Positions 1 to 7,004 of a DNA stretch of 7,004 nt are shown in pieces; position 1 is the stretch's first letter, and each line of letters opens with the position of its first letter. Source of the DNA: Verrucomicrobiales bacterium (GTDB lineage Bacteria > Verrucomicrobiota > Verrucomicrobiia > Verrucomicrobiales > DEV007). A model generated the notes under the pieces. It had not been told where the DNA came from. It saw nothing but the letters and a program-made list of their open reading frames with translations, and searched no databases. The stretch covers positions 1-7,004 of the forward strand of contig JAKMGR010000071.1 in NCBI GenBank assembly GCA_022424805.1. The letters run 5' to 3'. A program made the position numbers and the translations under genes.

Positions 1-3000
1 AGCTCGGCATGTCCATGCCAATGGGTTCCGTTCTCAATGGACCAAATATTCGCGACCTTTCTATTCCGACTCTCGAGAAATTGCTCGAATCGGGCGGGGG
101 AGCAGTTGGTTCTACCACAGGAGCCGACGCGACCGATCTCGTCGAGTTCGAGGCTACGGGAGAAATGCCGGAAGTCTTTCCTCTCTCGGAAGGTCAGAAA
201 GCTCTCTGGTTCCTCCATCGACTCGCACCAGACTCCTCGGCTTACAACCTTGTATTTTCTGGCAAGTTTCGTCCGCTTCTCGACATCGACGCGATGAAAG
301 AAGCCTTCGCGTTGCTCTTTGAGCGTCACCCGCTCATCGACGTTACGTTCACGACCCGCGACGGCGAGCCGATGCAGGTAGTTCAGACAGGACGCACGAT
401 TGATTTCCGCGAGCACGATTGCACGCACCTCGATGATGAGGGGCTCAAGCAGATGATCAGTGAGCACGCAGAACGTCCGTTCAATCTCGAACGTGGTCCC
501 GTGATCCGACTTGAGCTTTTCCGCACGGCGGATGAAGCACACGTCGCCCTCCTCAGCATGCACCACATCGTTTCCGACGCCTGGTCAGTTGCTGTGGTGA
601 TTCAGGATCTTATCGAATACTACTTCTCCGCGAAGGCAGGGCGGACCCCGCAGGTCGAGCCGATCGAAGCTACCTACGCTGACTTTGTCCGTTGGGAGAA
701 AGCGCATCTCGAAAGTGCTGCCGGTGATCGCATGTTTGATTTCTGGCAGGAGCACCTCGCCGGAGCGCCAAGCGCAATTGATCTTCCAACGGATCGTCCG
801 CGACCAGCAGTCCAGACTTTCAATGGAGCCACTCATGGTTTCCAACTGGGAGAAGAGATTACCGAAGCAGTCGACGCACTCGCCAAGGAAAACAGCGTCA
901 CGATGTTTACGACGCTCCTCTCTGCCTACGACATCCTCATGCATCGCTACTGCCAGCAAGATGATATCGTTGTTGGTGTTCCTCTCGCAGGGCGGACGCA
1001 GCAGGAGCTTCGCAGCACGGTTGGTTACTACATTAACCCGGTGCCGATGCGATCAACGATCGAAGATGATCCGACGGTCGCCGAGTTTCTTGCTTCTAAC
1101 AGTGTGCGTGTAAATGGAGCATTGGAGAATCAGCAGTATCCACTCTCTCGCATGGTTGATCGACTCAACGTCGTGCGTGACCCGGGCCGCTCACCGCTTT
1201 TCCAAGTCAGCTTCTCGATGGAGAAAGTGCCGGGAATTGATGAGCAGGGGATCGCCGTTTTCCTGATTGGACAAGGCGGACACACTTTCCATGTCGGCGA
1301 TATCTCGATGGAGACCGTCGATCTGACAACGCGCCAGGCGCAGTTCGAGATCACTCTCGTTCTCGAAGAAGCCGGTGGCCAGCTTTTCGGATGCTGGCAA
1401 TACAACCGCGATCTTTTCGATGAAGAGACTATCGTTCAGTTGAATTCGCTCTACGAGCAGGTTCTTAGTGAGATCACAGCTGACTCTGATACTCGTATTT
1501 CGGAGATCAAGCTCCTCGAAGAGGGCGAGCAGAAAAAGCTCCTCGTCGACGCGAACGCAACCGAATCAGACTACGAGGACGATGGACTTCTCCACGAACT
1601 CGTTGCTGCTGTAGCATCCGAGAAAGACGAAGACACGGCCATCATTTTCGAAGACCAACATGTTACTTATGGGCAGCTTAACCGCCGCGCTAATGGGGTC
1701 GCTCGCGACCTCGTCGAGGCAGGGGTAAAGCCCGGGGATAATGTCGGAATTCTCGTTGATCGTTCTCCGCGCATGATTGCCGCGCTTCTCGGAGCTATGA
1801 AGGCGGGCGCTGCTTACATCCCGCTTGATCCGGAGTTCCCGACGCAACGTCTTGCCATGATGCTGGAAGACGCCGCTCCGAAAGCTCTTTTGCATTCGGC
1901 GCGTGTTGCTGATTCTCTTCCTGAGGGAGGTTGGAAAGCGCTCGACCTCGATGCGATCGAAGGGAGCTCGAAAACGCCAGAGCCGACGGGACTTGATTCC
2001 GATGCACTGGCTTACGTTATTTACACTTCTGGTTCGACAGGTACTCCGAAAGGTGTTGAGATTTCTCACAAGGCCGCGATCAACTTCCTCCGTTCGATGG
2101 AGAAAATGCCTGGCCTTACCGATGAGGATCGTCTCCTCGCGGTGACGACTCTTTCTTTCGATATTTCTTTGCTCGAAATGTTCCTTCCGCTGCTCGCCGG
2201 AGCCAAGGTTGTGATCGCGAGCCGCGACGATGTCAAAGATGGACGCCGTCTTGCCAACCTCATCAACGAGGAAGACATTAGCGTGATGCAGGCGACACCA
2301 GCAACCTGGCAGATGCTGCTCGACAGTGGTTGGGAAGGAAACAGCGGTCTTCGCATCTTCTGTGGTGGAGAGGCGCTCAATCGCACTCTCGCCAACACGC
2401 TCGTCAATTCCGCCGACGAACTCTGGAACCTCTACGGTCCGACAGAGACGACAGTCTGGTCGACTGTTGAGAAGATCGAGGAAAGCGAAGAGGCTATTTC
2501 GATCGGGCGCCCCATTGCCAATACCGAGATATACATTCTCGACGCGAACCACCAGCCCGTTCCGGCTGGGTTTACGGGAGAGCTCTGGATTGGTGGTGAT
2601 GGACTGGCACGCGGATATCGCAATCAGCCAGAGCTGACAGCAGAAGCTTTCCAGGAGACCGATATTCCAGATGTCGGCAAGAAGCGCATTTACCGAACTG
2701 GCGATCTCGCTCGATGGAATCGTGACGGCAAACTCGAGTGTCTCGGACGTGTCGACTTTCAGGTTAAAGTTCGCGGTGTCCGCATGGAACTCGGTGATAT
2801 CGAGACCCAGATGGAAACGATCGATGGCATCAAGCAAGCTGTTGTGACCAAACGCGAAGACCTTCCGACAGGTGAAGGTCTTGTCGGATACTTCATTGCT
2901 GAAGGTCTGCCGCCAGAGGCGTCCGAAATTCGGAACCAGCTCGCTGAGCATCTGCCAGCCAGCTACATCCCGGCCTACTTCAGTTCGCTGGAAGAGTTTC

Positions 3001-4562
3001 CGCTAACGCCGAATAAGAAAATTGACCGCAAGCAGCTTCCGATGCCGCGCATTGGTGCGGCGGCTGACGAAGATCGCGTTGCTCCACGGAATGAGACTGA
3101 GAAGAGGCTCTGGGATGTTTTCTCCCGCAACTTTGACTCGGAAGACCTTGGGGTGACCGACAATTTCTTTGAAATGGGTGGTGATTCGTTGCTCGCTCTG
3201 CGGATCGTTGTCGATGTTTCCGAAGCGTTCAAACGTGACATTGGCGTTGATACCTTCCTGACGCATTCCAGCATCGAGCAGCTCGCTCTTCATCTTGATG
3301 GTAGTTCCGTCGCTCCGGTGGATTCATCGGACGAAGAAGATGCAGAAATCGGATCCGATATCGGACTTGAGGATCTCGCCCACATTGACGTGGAGCTAGC
3401 ACCAGAAGAAATGCCGGAGCTTGATGCGGTGGCATTGACCTACATTCCCGAAGTGCTAGCAAGCCTCTCCGGAATGGCACGTGACGAAATTTCGGAGCGT
3501 CTCTTCCAGGGTAAGCCGATGCTGAGCAACACCTACAATCTCGACGAGGGTCGGATTGGAGTGATTATGCTTCCGTGCTACGAGTCGGACTTCTACAAGA
3601 ATCCTGAATCTGTAAAAGCACCGACGCTGGCTGCGCTTACGATGGCCGCAGCGGCGGGTGCGAAGAATGTCTCCCTCACGGGAGTGATCCCGTCGACGAC
3701 CAATCACGGTCAGGATATCGAGGCGTGGGCTGAAGGAATCGAAAACCTTCCGGCAATAACCACCGGTGACGCAACTCGTTCTGCTACGATCGTGAAGTCT
3801 GTAGAGGGAATCCTCGCCGAGTCGAAGCGTGATATTACCGGCGAGACCGTTACGATAGTTGGGCTCGGATCCATTGGATTCGGAACACTCCGGCTCATGC
3901 TCGACTTGCATGAGCATCCGAAGCATCTCATTCTCTGCGATCCATATCTGACCGATGATCAGATGAGCCGCATTCGTGATCAGGTTCGCGATGCCAGATT
4001 CCGCGGACAGGTCGACATCGTGAAGAACGGCGGTGCTCTTCCACCGGAGGTCTACGATGCTTCGCTCGTGATTGCTTCGATCAATCTTCCTGGAGTGCTC
4101 AACATTGATTCGCTCAAGCCGGGCACGCTGGTGGTAGACTACAGTTTTCCACCTGTTTTCAGGCTCGATGCCGCGATCAAACGGTTCAGCACCGATCATG
4201 ATATTCTTTTCACCACTGGTGGAGAGCTGAAGATGCCCGGTGTCGTTGGTGAGACGATCTATCTCCCCAATGAAATGGACGAGATGGAAGACTCCGTGCA
4301 AAGCGGATTCCTCAAGTTCCTCGGTAGTCGTGACAAGAACGAGATAACTGGTTGTGTGCTTGTTAGTCTACTCACCGAACTCGGAGAGGATGTCGATCCA
4401 ACGCTAGGTGCCTTGGAGAACGACGACGCTCTGGCTCACTATCACTATCTTGAAGAGATCGGGGTAGAGCCCGCGAAGCTCCAGATGACAGGCTACTTCC
4501 TGCCGGAAGAAGGCGTCGCCAAGTTCCGCGAGAAGTGTCGAGGAAATTCAACTACTTCGTAA
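1..4562 (+). CDS. NRPS terminal module, (carrier)-C-A-T-AAR-like reductase, 5' partial
   Basis: This is the C-terminal part of a cytosolic modular synthetase; residues are numbered from the ATG at 9. Residues 1-30 resemble the end of a carrier protein. A condensation domain spans about 55-500, with H185-H186-I-V-S-D190-A-W and a later RDPGRSPLFQVSF block. It resembles C domains that accept acyl or polyketide chains from an ACP. The adenylation domain (about 525-1010) has TSGSTGTPKG at 673-682, NLYGPTETT, YRTGDLARW and K1004. Its pocket residues D718, I719, L722, Q761, F784, G786, L808, V816, W817 and K1004 read DILQFGLVWK, close to the glycine code. The thiolation domain (about 1023-1097) has GGDSL with S1060 as the phosphopantetheine site. 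An acidic linker (about 1098-1140) leads to an acyl-ACP-reductase-like domain (about 1140-1510). No thioesterase or epimerase is seen. The frame is open to the left edge, so the real start lies upstream. The stop is TAA, followed by a terminator. Confidence 0.93.
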   Translation, partial: LGMSMPMGSVLNGPNIRDLSIPTLEKLLESGGGAVGSTTGADATDLVEFEATGEMPEVFPLSEGQKALWFLHRLAPDSSAYNLVFSGKFRPLLDIDAMKEAFALLFERHPLIDVTFTTRDGEPMQVVQTGRTIDFREHDCTHLDDEGLKQMISEHAERPFNLERGPVIRLELFRTADEAHVALLSMHHIVSDAWSVAVVIQDLIEYYFSAKAGRTPQVEPIEATYADFVRWEKAHLESAAGDRMFDFWQEHLAGAPSAIDLPTDRPRPAVQTFNGATHGFQLGEEITEAVDALAKENSVTMFTTLLSAYDILMHRYCQQDDIVVGVPLAGRTQQELRSTVGYYINPVPMRSTIEDDPTVAEFLASNSVRVNGALENQQYPLSRMVDRLNVVRDPGRSPLFQVSFSMEKVPGIDEQGIAVFLIGQGGHTFHVGDISMETVDLTTRQAQFEITLVLEEAGGQLFGCWQYNRDLFDEETIVQLNSLYEQVLSEITADSDTRISEIKLLEEGEQKKLLVDANATESDYEDDGLLHELVAAVASEKDEDTAIIFEDQHVTYGQLNRRANGVARDLVEAGVKPGDNVGILVDRSPRMIAALLGAMKAGAAYIPLDPEFPTQRLAMMLEDAAPKALLHSARVADSLPEGGWKALDLDAIEGSSKTPEPTGLDSDALAYVIYTSGSTGTPKGVEISHKAAINFLRSMEKMPGLTDEDRLLAVTTLSFDISLLEMFLPLLAGAKVVIASRDDVKDGRRLANLINEEDISVMQATPATWQMLLDSGWEGNSGLRIFCGGEALNRTLANTLVNSADELWNLYGPTETTVWSTVEKIEESEEAISIGRPIANTEIYILDANHQPVPAGFTGELWIGGDGLARGYRNQPELTAEAFQETDIPDVGKKRIYRTGDLARWNRDGKLECLGRVDFQVKVRGVRMELGDIETQMETIDGIKQAVVTKREDLPTGEGLVGYFIAEGLPPEASEIRNQLAEHLPASYIPAYFSSLEEFPLTPNKKIDRKQLPMPRIGAAADEDRVAPRNETEKRLWDVFSRNFDSEDLGVTDNFFEMGGDSLLALRIVVDVSEAFKRDIGVDTFLTHSSIEQLALHLDGSSVAPVDSSDEEDAEIGSDIGLEDLAHIDVELAPEEMPELDAVALTYIPEVLASLSGMARDEISERLFQGKPMLSNTYNLDEGRIGVIMLPCYESDFYKNPESVKAPTLAALTMAAAAGAKNVSLTGVIPSTTNHGQDIEAWAEGIENLPAITTGDATRSATIVKSVEGILAESKRDITGETVTIVGLGSIGFGTLRLMLDLHEHPKHLILCDPYLTDDQMSRIRDQVRDARFRGQVDIVKNGGALPPEVYDASLVIASINLPGVLNIDSLKPGTLVVDYSFPPVFRLDAAIKRFSTDHDILFTTGGELKMPGVVGETIYLPNEMDEMEDSVQSGFLKFLGSRDKNEITGCVLVSLLTELGEDVDPTLGALENDDALAHYHYLEEIGVEPAKLQMTGYFLPEEGVAKFREKCRGNSTTS
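3..98 (+). other. C-terminal part of an upstream carrier protein domain
   Basis: Reading in frame from position 3 gives L-G-M-S-M-P-M-G-S-V-L-N-G-P-N-I-R-D-L-S and then a leucine-rich helix ending in LEKLLES. This matches the loop, helix III and helix IV of acyl carrier proteins that sit just before condensation domains in mixed polyketide/NRPS enzymes. Those commonly read LG(V)xxPMxxxLxGPxxxxLA. The phosphopantetheine serine would lie just left of the window. If this is right, the ATG at 9 is not the translation start and the protein continues upstream. Only about 30 residues support the call, so it rests on pattern recognition. Confidence 0.72.
3426..4538 (+). other. AAR-like (acyl-ACP reductase) C-terminal release domain
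   Basis: This domain occupies about residues 1140-1510 of the NRPS. From memory of the cyanobacterial long-chain acyl-ACP reductase, several blocks line up in the same order. I-T-T-G-D (T1251-D1254) matches F-T-T-G-N. The ITGETVTIVGLGSIG segment, with G1285, G1287 and G1290, matches ITQATVAVVGATGDIG. SLKPGTLVVDYSFP matches TLKQPCVLIDGGYP. TTGGELKMPG matches LNGGVVEHC. NEITGCVLVSLLTELG matches RQMFACFAEAMLLEFE, placing C1449 on the AAR active-site cysteine. In the known enzyme that cysteine takes the acyl group from the carrier thioester, and NADPH reduces it to an aldehyde. Here the domain would act on the chain held by S1060. A shikimate or alanine dehydrogenase-like domain of other function is the main alternative. 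Confidence 0.8.
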
Positions 4563-4582
4563 TTGCCATAAAATTTGTGAAT

Positions 4583-4607
4583 GAGCCCTGAATTTCCGGG
4601 CTCTTTT
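4583..4607 (+). terminator. Rho-independent terminator after the NRPS gene
   Basis: GAGCCC (4583-4588) pairs perfectly with GGGCTC (4598-4603) around a 9-base loop, and four T residues follow at 4604-4607. It starts 20 bases after the NRPS stop codon, so it probably ends the NRPS transcript and separates it from the hydrolase gene. The stem is short (6 bp) and the T-run modest, so readthrough is possible. Confidence 0.75.
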
Positions 4608-4645
4608 ACTAACGACACTGCTCCATTTTCCGTTACAGTTCTTGC

Positions 4646-4652
4646 AGAGAAG
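4646..4652 (+). promoter_or_regulatory. Purine-rich ribosome binding site deciding the start at 4657
   Basis: AGAGAAG lies four bases upstream of the ATG at 4657. It is the only purine-rich, Shine-Dalgarno-like run near the start. The in-frame TTG at 4642 lies before it and is itself preceded by a pyrimidine-rich stretch with no such site. This favours the ATG over the TTG. Confidence 0.5.
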
Positions 4653-4656
4653 AACT

Positions 4657-6867
4657 ATGAGATTTGTGTCCGCGTTCATCGCGACGGGACTGTTGCTGTT
4701 TTGGGGTGGCGAAGCCGCTTCTGCTTACCCCTTGACGCTTGAGCAACGTGACCGCTTTAACCGCTATCTACCAAGGAGTTTCCAGAAGTTGGAGGCGCGT
4801 GATCCTATGCACGTGGTTCTCCTCGGCGACAGCGTAACGAGTGGTTATCGGCCGGCGGGGAACGCTCGGGATAACTACAATCCGATTCACTCTTTTGTCG
4901 GATCATTTCTTACAAACCTTGCGAAGGAATTCTTTTACCCCGGTGGTGTGCATTTGCTGAATCCTCCAGAAAATGGGACTGCCAAGCTTACCGACTACCT
5001 TGGCGACGAAATCACCTTTGAAAATTTGTGCGAGATCGATGGCACAGCGCTGGATGGGCTCCGTCACATGACGACGGACGCCTTGGTCCACAATCCGGAT
5101 CTCATCCTTGTTCAATACGGTATATATGATGCCTTTGATCGAGTCGCGATCGGAACCTACCGTCGTGCTCTTCAGGAAATGATCGATATCGCGCGAAGGA
5201 AAAATACTGACATTGTGATTCTTGGACCAGGGCTGGTTAACTCGGGCGTAGAGCCAATTGAGTGGGGAATTGTGCGTCCGTATTCCATGGCGGCGCGCGA
5301 GATCGCGGTTGCCAATGGCGTGCTGTTTATCGACACGGGACAGCTCATGGCCAAATTCGGCGGGGGTGTTGATCCGGCGACTCATCCGAAAGCAGCTATG
5401 GAGATTGTCTCGGATCGGCTTTCACGACTTTTCAATCATGGTCCGGAGCTACGCAGAAAAGAACTCGTACATCCGTCAGATCGTGCTGCCGCCTACCTGG
5501 GCGAGGCCATGTTCGATGAACTGAAAGATGGGCCTCAACTCACGCCATTTACGTTCGCCGGTGTCGCATCTTATGCCGAGGATGGCCTAATCGATGTGAC
5601 AGTGGCAGTTAGAAATCAGACCGACGAGGATCAGGAAGGCAGCATCGGAGCGATGGCGGTTGGCCGTTCCTTGATACCGGCAGGCGATCCGCAACGATTT
5701 GCGCTTCCAGCGCACCAAACGACCCAGTTGTCCTTTCGCTACAGGCGCCCCATCGTTGGGAAGGCGCGAGATGGGTCGGATGTGCTGTTTCCTGTGGAGG
5801 CCTCGGACGAATTTTCTCGATTCAGCTTTTTGCTGGAGAACGTTTACGGGACGGAGGTTGTCGAGCTTCCTCTTCGTCTCGGTCCAGTCACCGCACTCTG
5901 GAAGTCGAGGCAGTTTGTGAATGTGACTGACCGGATTCGGATCGAGTGGGATCTGGTAAACGGCTCGGACAAAGCCATTTCGGGAACTTTCCAGGTCGGC
6001 CTGGGAGACAAAGTCGGACAACCCACGCCGTTTTCCGTCTCGCCACTGGGAACGAAAGCGGTTTTCTCACTGTTTGATTTCGCTTCTCTGGATGCAGATC
6101 GCTTTCAGCGTGATGTATGGATTCAGTTGGAAGTCAATGGAGTCGTGACCCGCTTTTCACGCGAGTTGGAAGCGACTCGCGATATGGTTCTTGGCGAAGA
6201 GATGGCAATGGACTCCTGGGGCAACTATGTGAACAGTTCCCCGGCGGGAGATGGCACGGCAAAGGTAAGGTTGGCTGAAGATTTGCAGGTGCGATTCGAC
6301 GCTGATGAGAAAGCTCTCTACGTCATCGCTCGAATGGACGGACTTACTCTTCCGGATCGTGGAGACGAAGCGGCGATCCGTGCGCGGCTGTATCTGGATG
6401 CCCGTCCTGAGAATGAAGTTCTCTCCTTCGGTCCCGTTAAGCCAATCGAGATCCTTACCAAGGCGACTGATGGCGCCGGTTATACCGAGCGAGTTCCGAT
6501 TGGCGCTTTTGGTAATGGCTACAATATGATCTTGTCAGGAGAGGGGATCGCCTCAGTTTTGAAAACCGATGAATCGGGCGCACGTATTCTCGAGATACGG
6601 ATACCGCGTAGCTATCTGCATCGGCGCGAGTGGACCTTGGACTCGTTGGAATCGATGCTGGGATACCGCCTCGAGATCAGTGTGGCAGCAGATAAGCCAA
6701 ATGCCTCCGAACCGTTTCCTGAGAATAAGACATTCGTAACGAATAGCCCGACCTTTGCTTTTGAAGGGCAAACCATCCTCGGTTTTTCTGATCTTGATGC
6801 ACGTTCGCTATCCGCCTTGCGTCTTGCGCGCCAACCGGTGAAGAGCTGGAGCGTGCGGATATACTAG
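4657..6867 (+). CDS. Secreted SGNH/GDSL-family hydrolase with C-terminal CBM9-like region
   Basis: The protein has about 736 residues, numbered from the ATG at 4657. The N-terminus has a basic start, a hydrophobic stretch and an A-S-A signal peptidase I site near residues 21-23, so export is expected. An SGNH hydrolase domain (about 35-290) shows block I GDS with nucleophile S59, a block II glycine near G129, a block III-like GIYD at 155-158, and H272 in VHPSD. Two expected residues differ: the GxND asparagine is Y157, and the DxxH aspartate is E269. The rest is beta-rich: probable Ig-like stretches at about 293-395 and 405-515, then about 520-700 resembling CBM9/DOMON-type sugar-binding domains (ALYVIARMDG, LEIRIPRSYL, LEISVAADKP). 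A role as an esterase on carbohydrate or acylated polymers outside the cytoplasm is inferred; no substrate can be named. An in-frame TTG at 4642 would add five residues. The preceding terminator suggests separate transcription from the NRPS. Confidence 0.85.
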   Translation: MRFVSAFIATGLLLFWGGEAASAYPLTLEQRDRFNRYLPRSFQKLEARDPMHVVLLGDSVTSGYRPAGNARDNYNPIHSFVGSFLTNLAKEFFYPGGVHLLNPPENGTAKLTDYLGDEITFENLCEIDGTALDGLRHMTTDALVHNPDLILVQYGIYDAFDRVAIGTYRRALQEMIDIARRKNTDIVILGPGLVNSGVEPIEWGIVRPYSMAAREIAVANGVLFIDTGQLMAKFGGGVDPATHPKAAMEIVSDRLSRLFNHGPELRRKELVHPSDRAAAYLGEAMFDELKDGPQLTPFTFAGVASYAEDGLIDVTVAVRNQTDEDQEGSIGAMAVGRSLIPAGDPQRFALPAHQTTQLSFRYRRPIVGKARDGSDVLFPVEASDEFSRFSFLLENVYGTEVVELPLRLGPVTALWKSRQFVNVTDRIRIEWDLVNGSDKAISGTFQVGLGDKVGQPTPFSVSPLGTKAVFSLFDFASLDADRFQRDVWIQLEVNGVVTRFSRELEATRDMVLGEEMAMDSWGNYVNSSPAGDGTAKVRLAEDLQVRFDADEKALYVIARMDGLTLPDRGDEAAIRARLYLDARPENEVLSFGPVKPIEILTKATDGAGYTERVPIGAFGNGYNMILSGEGIASVLKTDESGARILEIRIPRSYLHRREWTLDSLESMLGYRLEISVAADKPNASEPFPENKTFVTNSPTFAFEGQTILGFSDLDARSLSALRLARQPVKSWSVRIY

Positions 6868-6884
6868 CGGTGGAACGGTGATTC

Positions 6885-7004
6885 TTAAAGCTTGCTGGTT
6901 GTCGCTGCTTCAATCTCGCGGCGTGAGAGAAGTCGAAAGTCACCCGTGGACAGATCAGGAGCGGTAAATTGCCCGATGCGGATCCGCTCGAGCCGCTTGA
7001 CTTT
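6885..7004 (-). CDS. RsuA/RluB-family rRNA pseudouridine synthase, C-terminal fragment
   Basis: The reverse strand from the right edge reads 39 codons to a TAA at 6887-6885. The peptide begins K-V-K-R-L-E-R-I-R-I-G and contains DLSTGDFRLLSRREIEAA. This matches the conserved end of RsuA/RluB/RluE/RluF pseudouridine synthases, typically VxRLxRxRxG followed by L-x-x-G-x-x-R-x-L-(T/S)-x-x-E. These cytosolic enzymes convert a specific uridine in 16S or 23S rRNA to pseudouridine. The catalytic aspartate and S4 domain would lie outside the window, so the target site and subfamily cannot be decided. The gene converges on the hydrolase gene with 17 bases between the stops, and no clear terminator hairpin is seen there. 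Confidence 0.82.
   Translation of the reverse strand, partial: KVKRLERIRIGQFTAPDLSTGDFRLLSRREIEAATTSKL

Noticed and set aside
9..11. ATG at 9 as the true start of the NRPS
   Set aside because: The frame is open to the window edge, and the residues around it match the interior of a carrier protein.
1566..2951. A 461-codon open frame on the minus strand, opposite the adenylation domain
   Set aside because: It lies wholly antisense to a well-conserved domain, its peptide shows no recognisable domain, and long antisense frames are common opposite genes with strong codon bias.
3456..4301. A 281-codon minus-strand open frame opposite the reductase domain
   Set aside because: The composition is shadow-like (many His, Arg and Ser), no motif is recognisable, and the opposite strand encodes a conserved domain.
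4642..4644. TTG at 4642 as start of the hydrolase gene
   Set aside because: There is no purine-rich site ahead of it. The ATG at 4657 has AGAGAAG at a workable distance and begins a cleaner signal peptide.
4604..4645. Promoter for the hydrolase gene in the gap
   Set aside because: I found no pair of -35 and -10 like hexamers at reasonable spacing. One may exist for an unfamiliar sigma factor, but the sequence alone does not support a call.
6677..6943. An 88-codon minus-strand open frame spanning the hydrolase end and the right-hand gap
   Set aside because: It overlaps both real genes in a different frame. The frame ending at 6885 carries the recognisable pseudouridine synthase end instead.
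1..7004. CRISPR arrays, tRNA or rRNA genes, insertion sequences, long repeats
   Set aside because: Reading through the window I saw no repeat-spacer pattern, no transposase-like frame, no terminal inverted repeats and no RNA-gene-like stretch. Almost all of it is coding.

Overview
The window holds the 3' end of a large non-ribosomal peptide synthetase (NRPS) gene, a complete gene for a secreted SGNH-type hydrolase, and the 3' end of a convergent rRNA pseudouridine synthase gene. Base composition is moderately GC-rich by eye. The multi-domain secreted SGNH protein and the myxobacterial-looking NRPS domains suggest a Gram-negative environmental bacterium. Verrucomicrobiota or another PVC-type lineage is my best guess, but this is inference and no marker gene here settles it.

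Region 1 (1-4562, + strand). The reading frame is open at the left edge, and its first residues look like the last helices of a carrier protein. The gene therefore starts upstream, and the ATG at position 9 is probably an internal methionine. The visible order is: carrier-protein end, condensation domain (C), adenylation domain (A), thiolation domain (T), acidic linker, and a C-terminal NAD(P)-binding domain. That last domain does not look like a thioesterase or the usual NRPS thioester reductase. It resembles the cyanobacterial long-chain acyl-ACP reductase (AAR), with a matching TTG(N/D) motif, Rossmann glycine motif and active-site cysteine. The adenylation pocket reads D-I-L-Q-F-G-L-V-W-K, close to the glycine code. 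My model is that an upstream acyl or polyketide chain is joined to glycine and the thioester is released reductively as an aldehyde. This is the most interesting part of the window.

Region 2 (4563-4656). A short gap holds a hairpin followed by a T-run, a likely rho-independent terminator, and then a purine-rich ribosome binding site.

Region 3 (4657-6867, + strand). A signal-peptide protein of about 736 residues has an N-terminal SGNH/GDSL hydrolase domain with altered block III and block V motifs. Beta-rich, Ig-like stretches and a region resembling a CBM9/DOMON-type sugar-binding domain follow.

Region 4 (6885-7004, - strand). The last 39 codons of an RsuA/RluB-type pseudouridine synthase converge on the hydrolase gene across a 17-base gap. 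A terminator after the NRPS followed by an ordinary housekeeping gene suggests that the right-hand border of the biosynthetic locus lies near 4600, or near 6870 if the hydrolase belongs to it.
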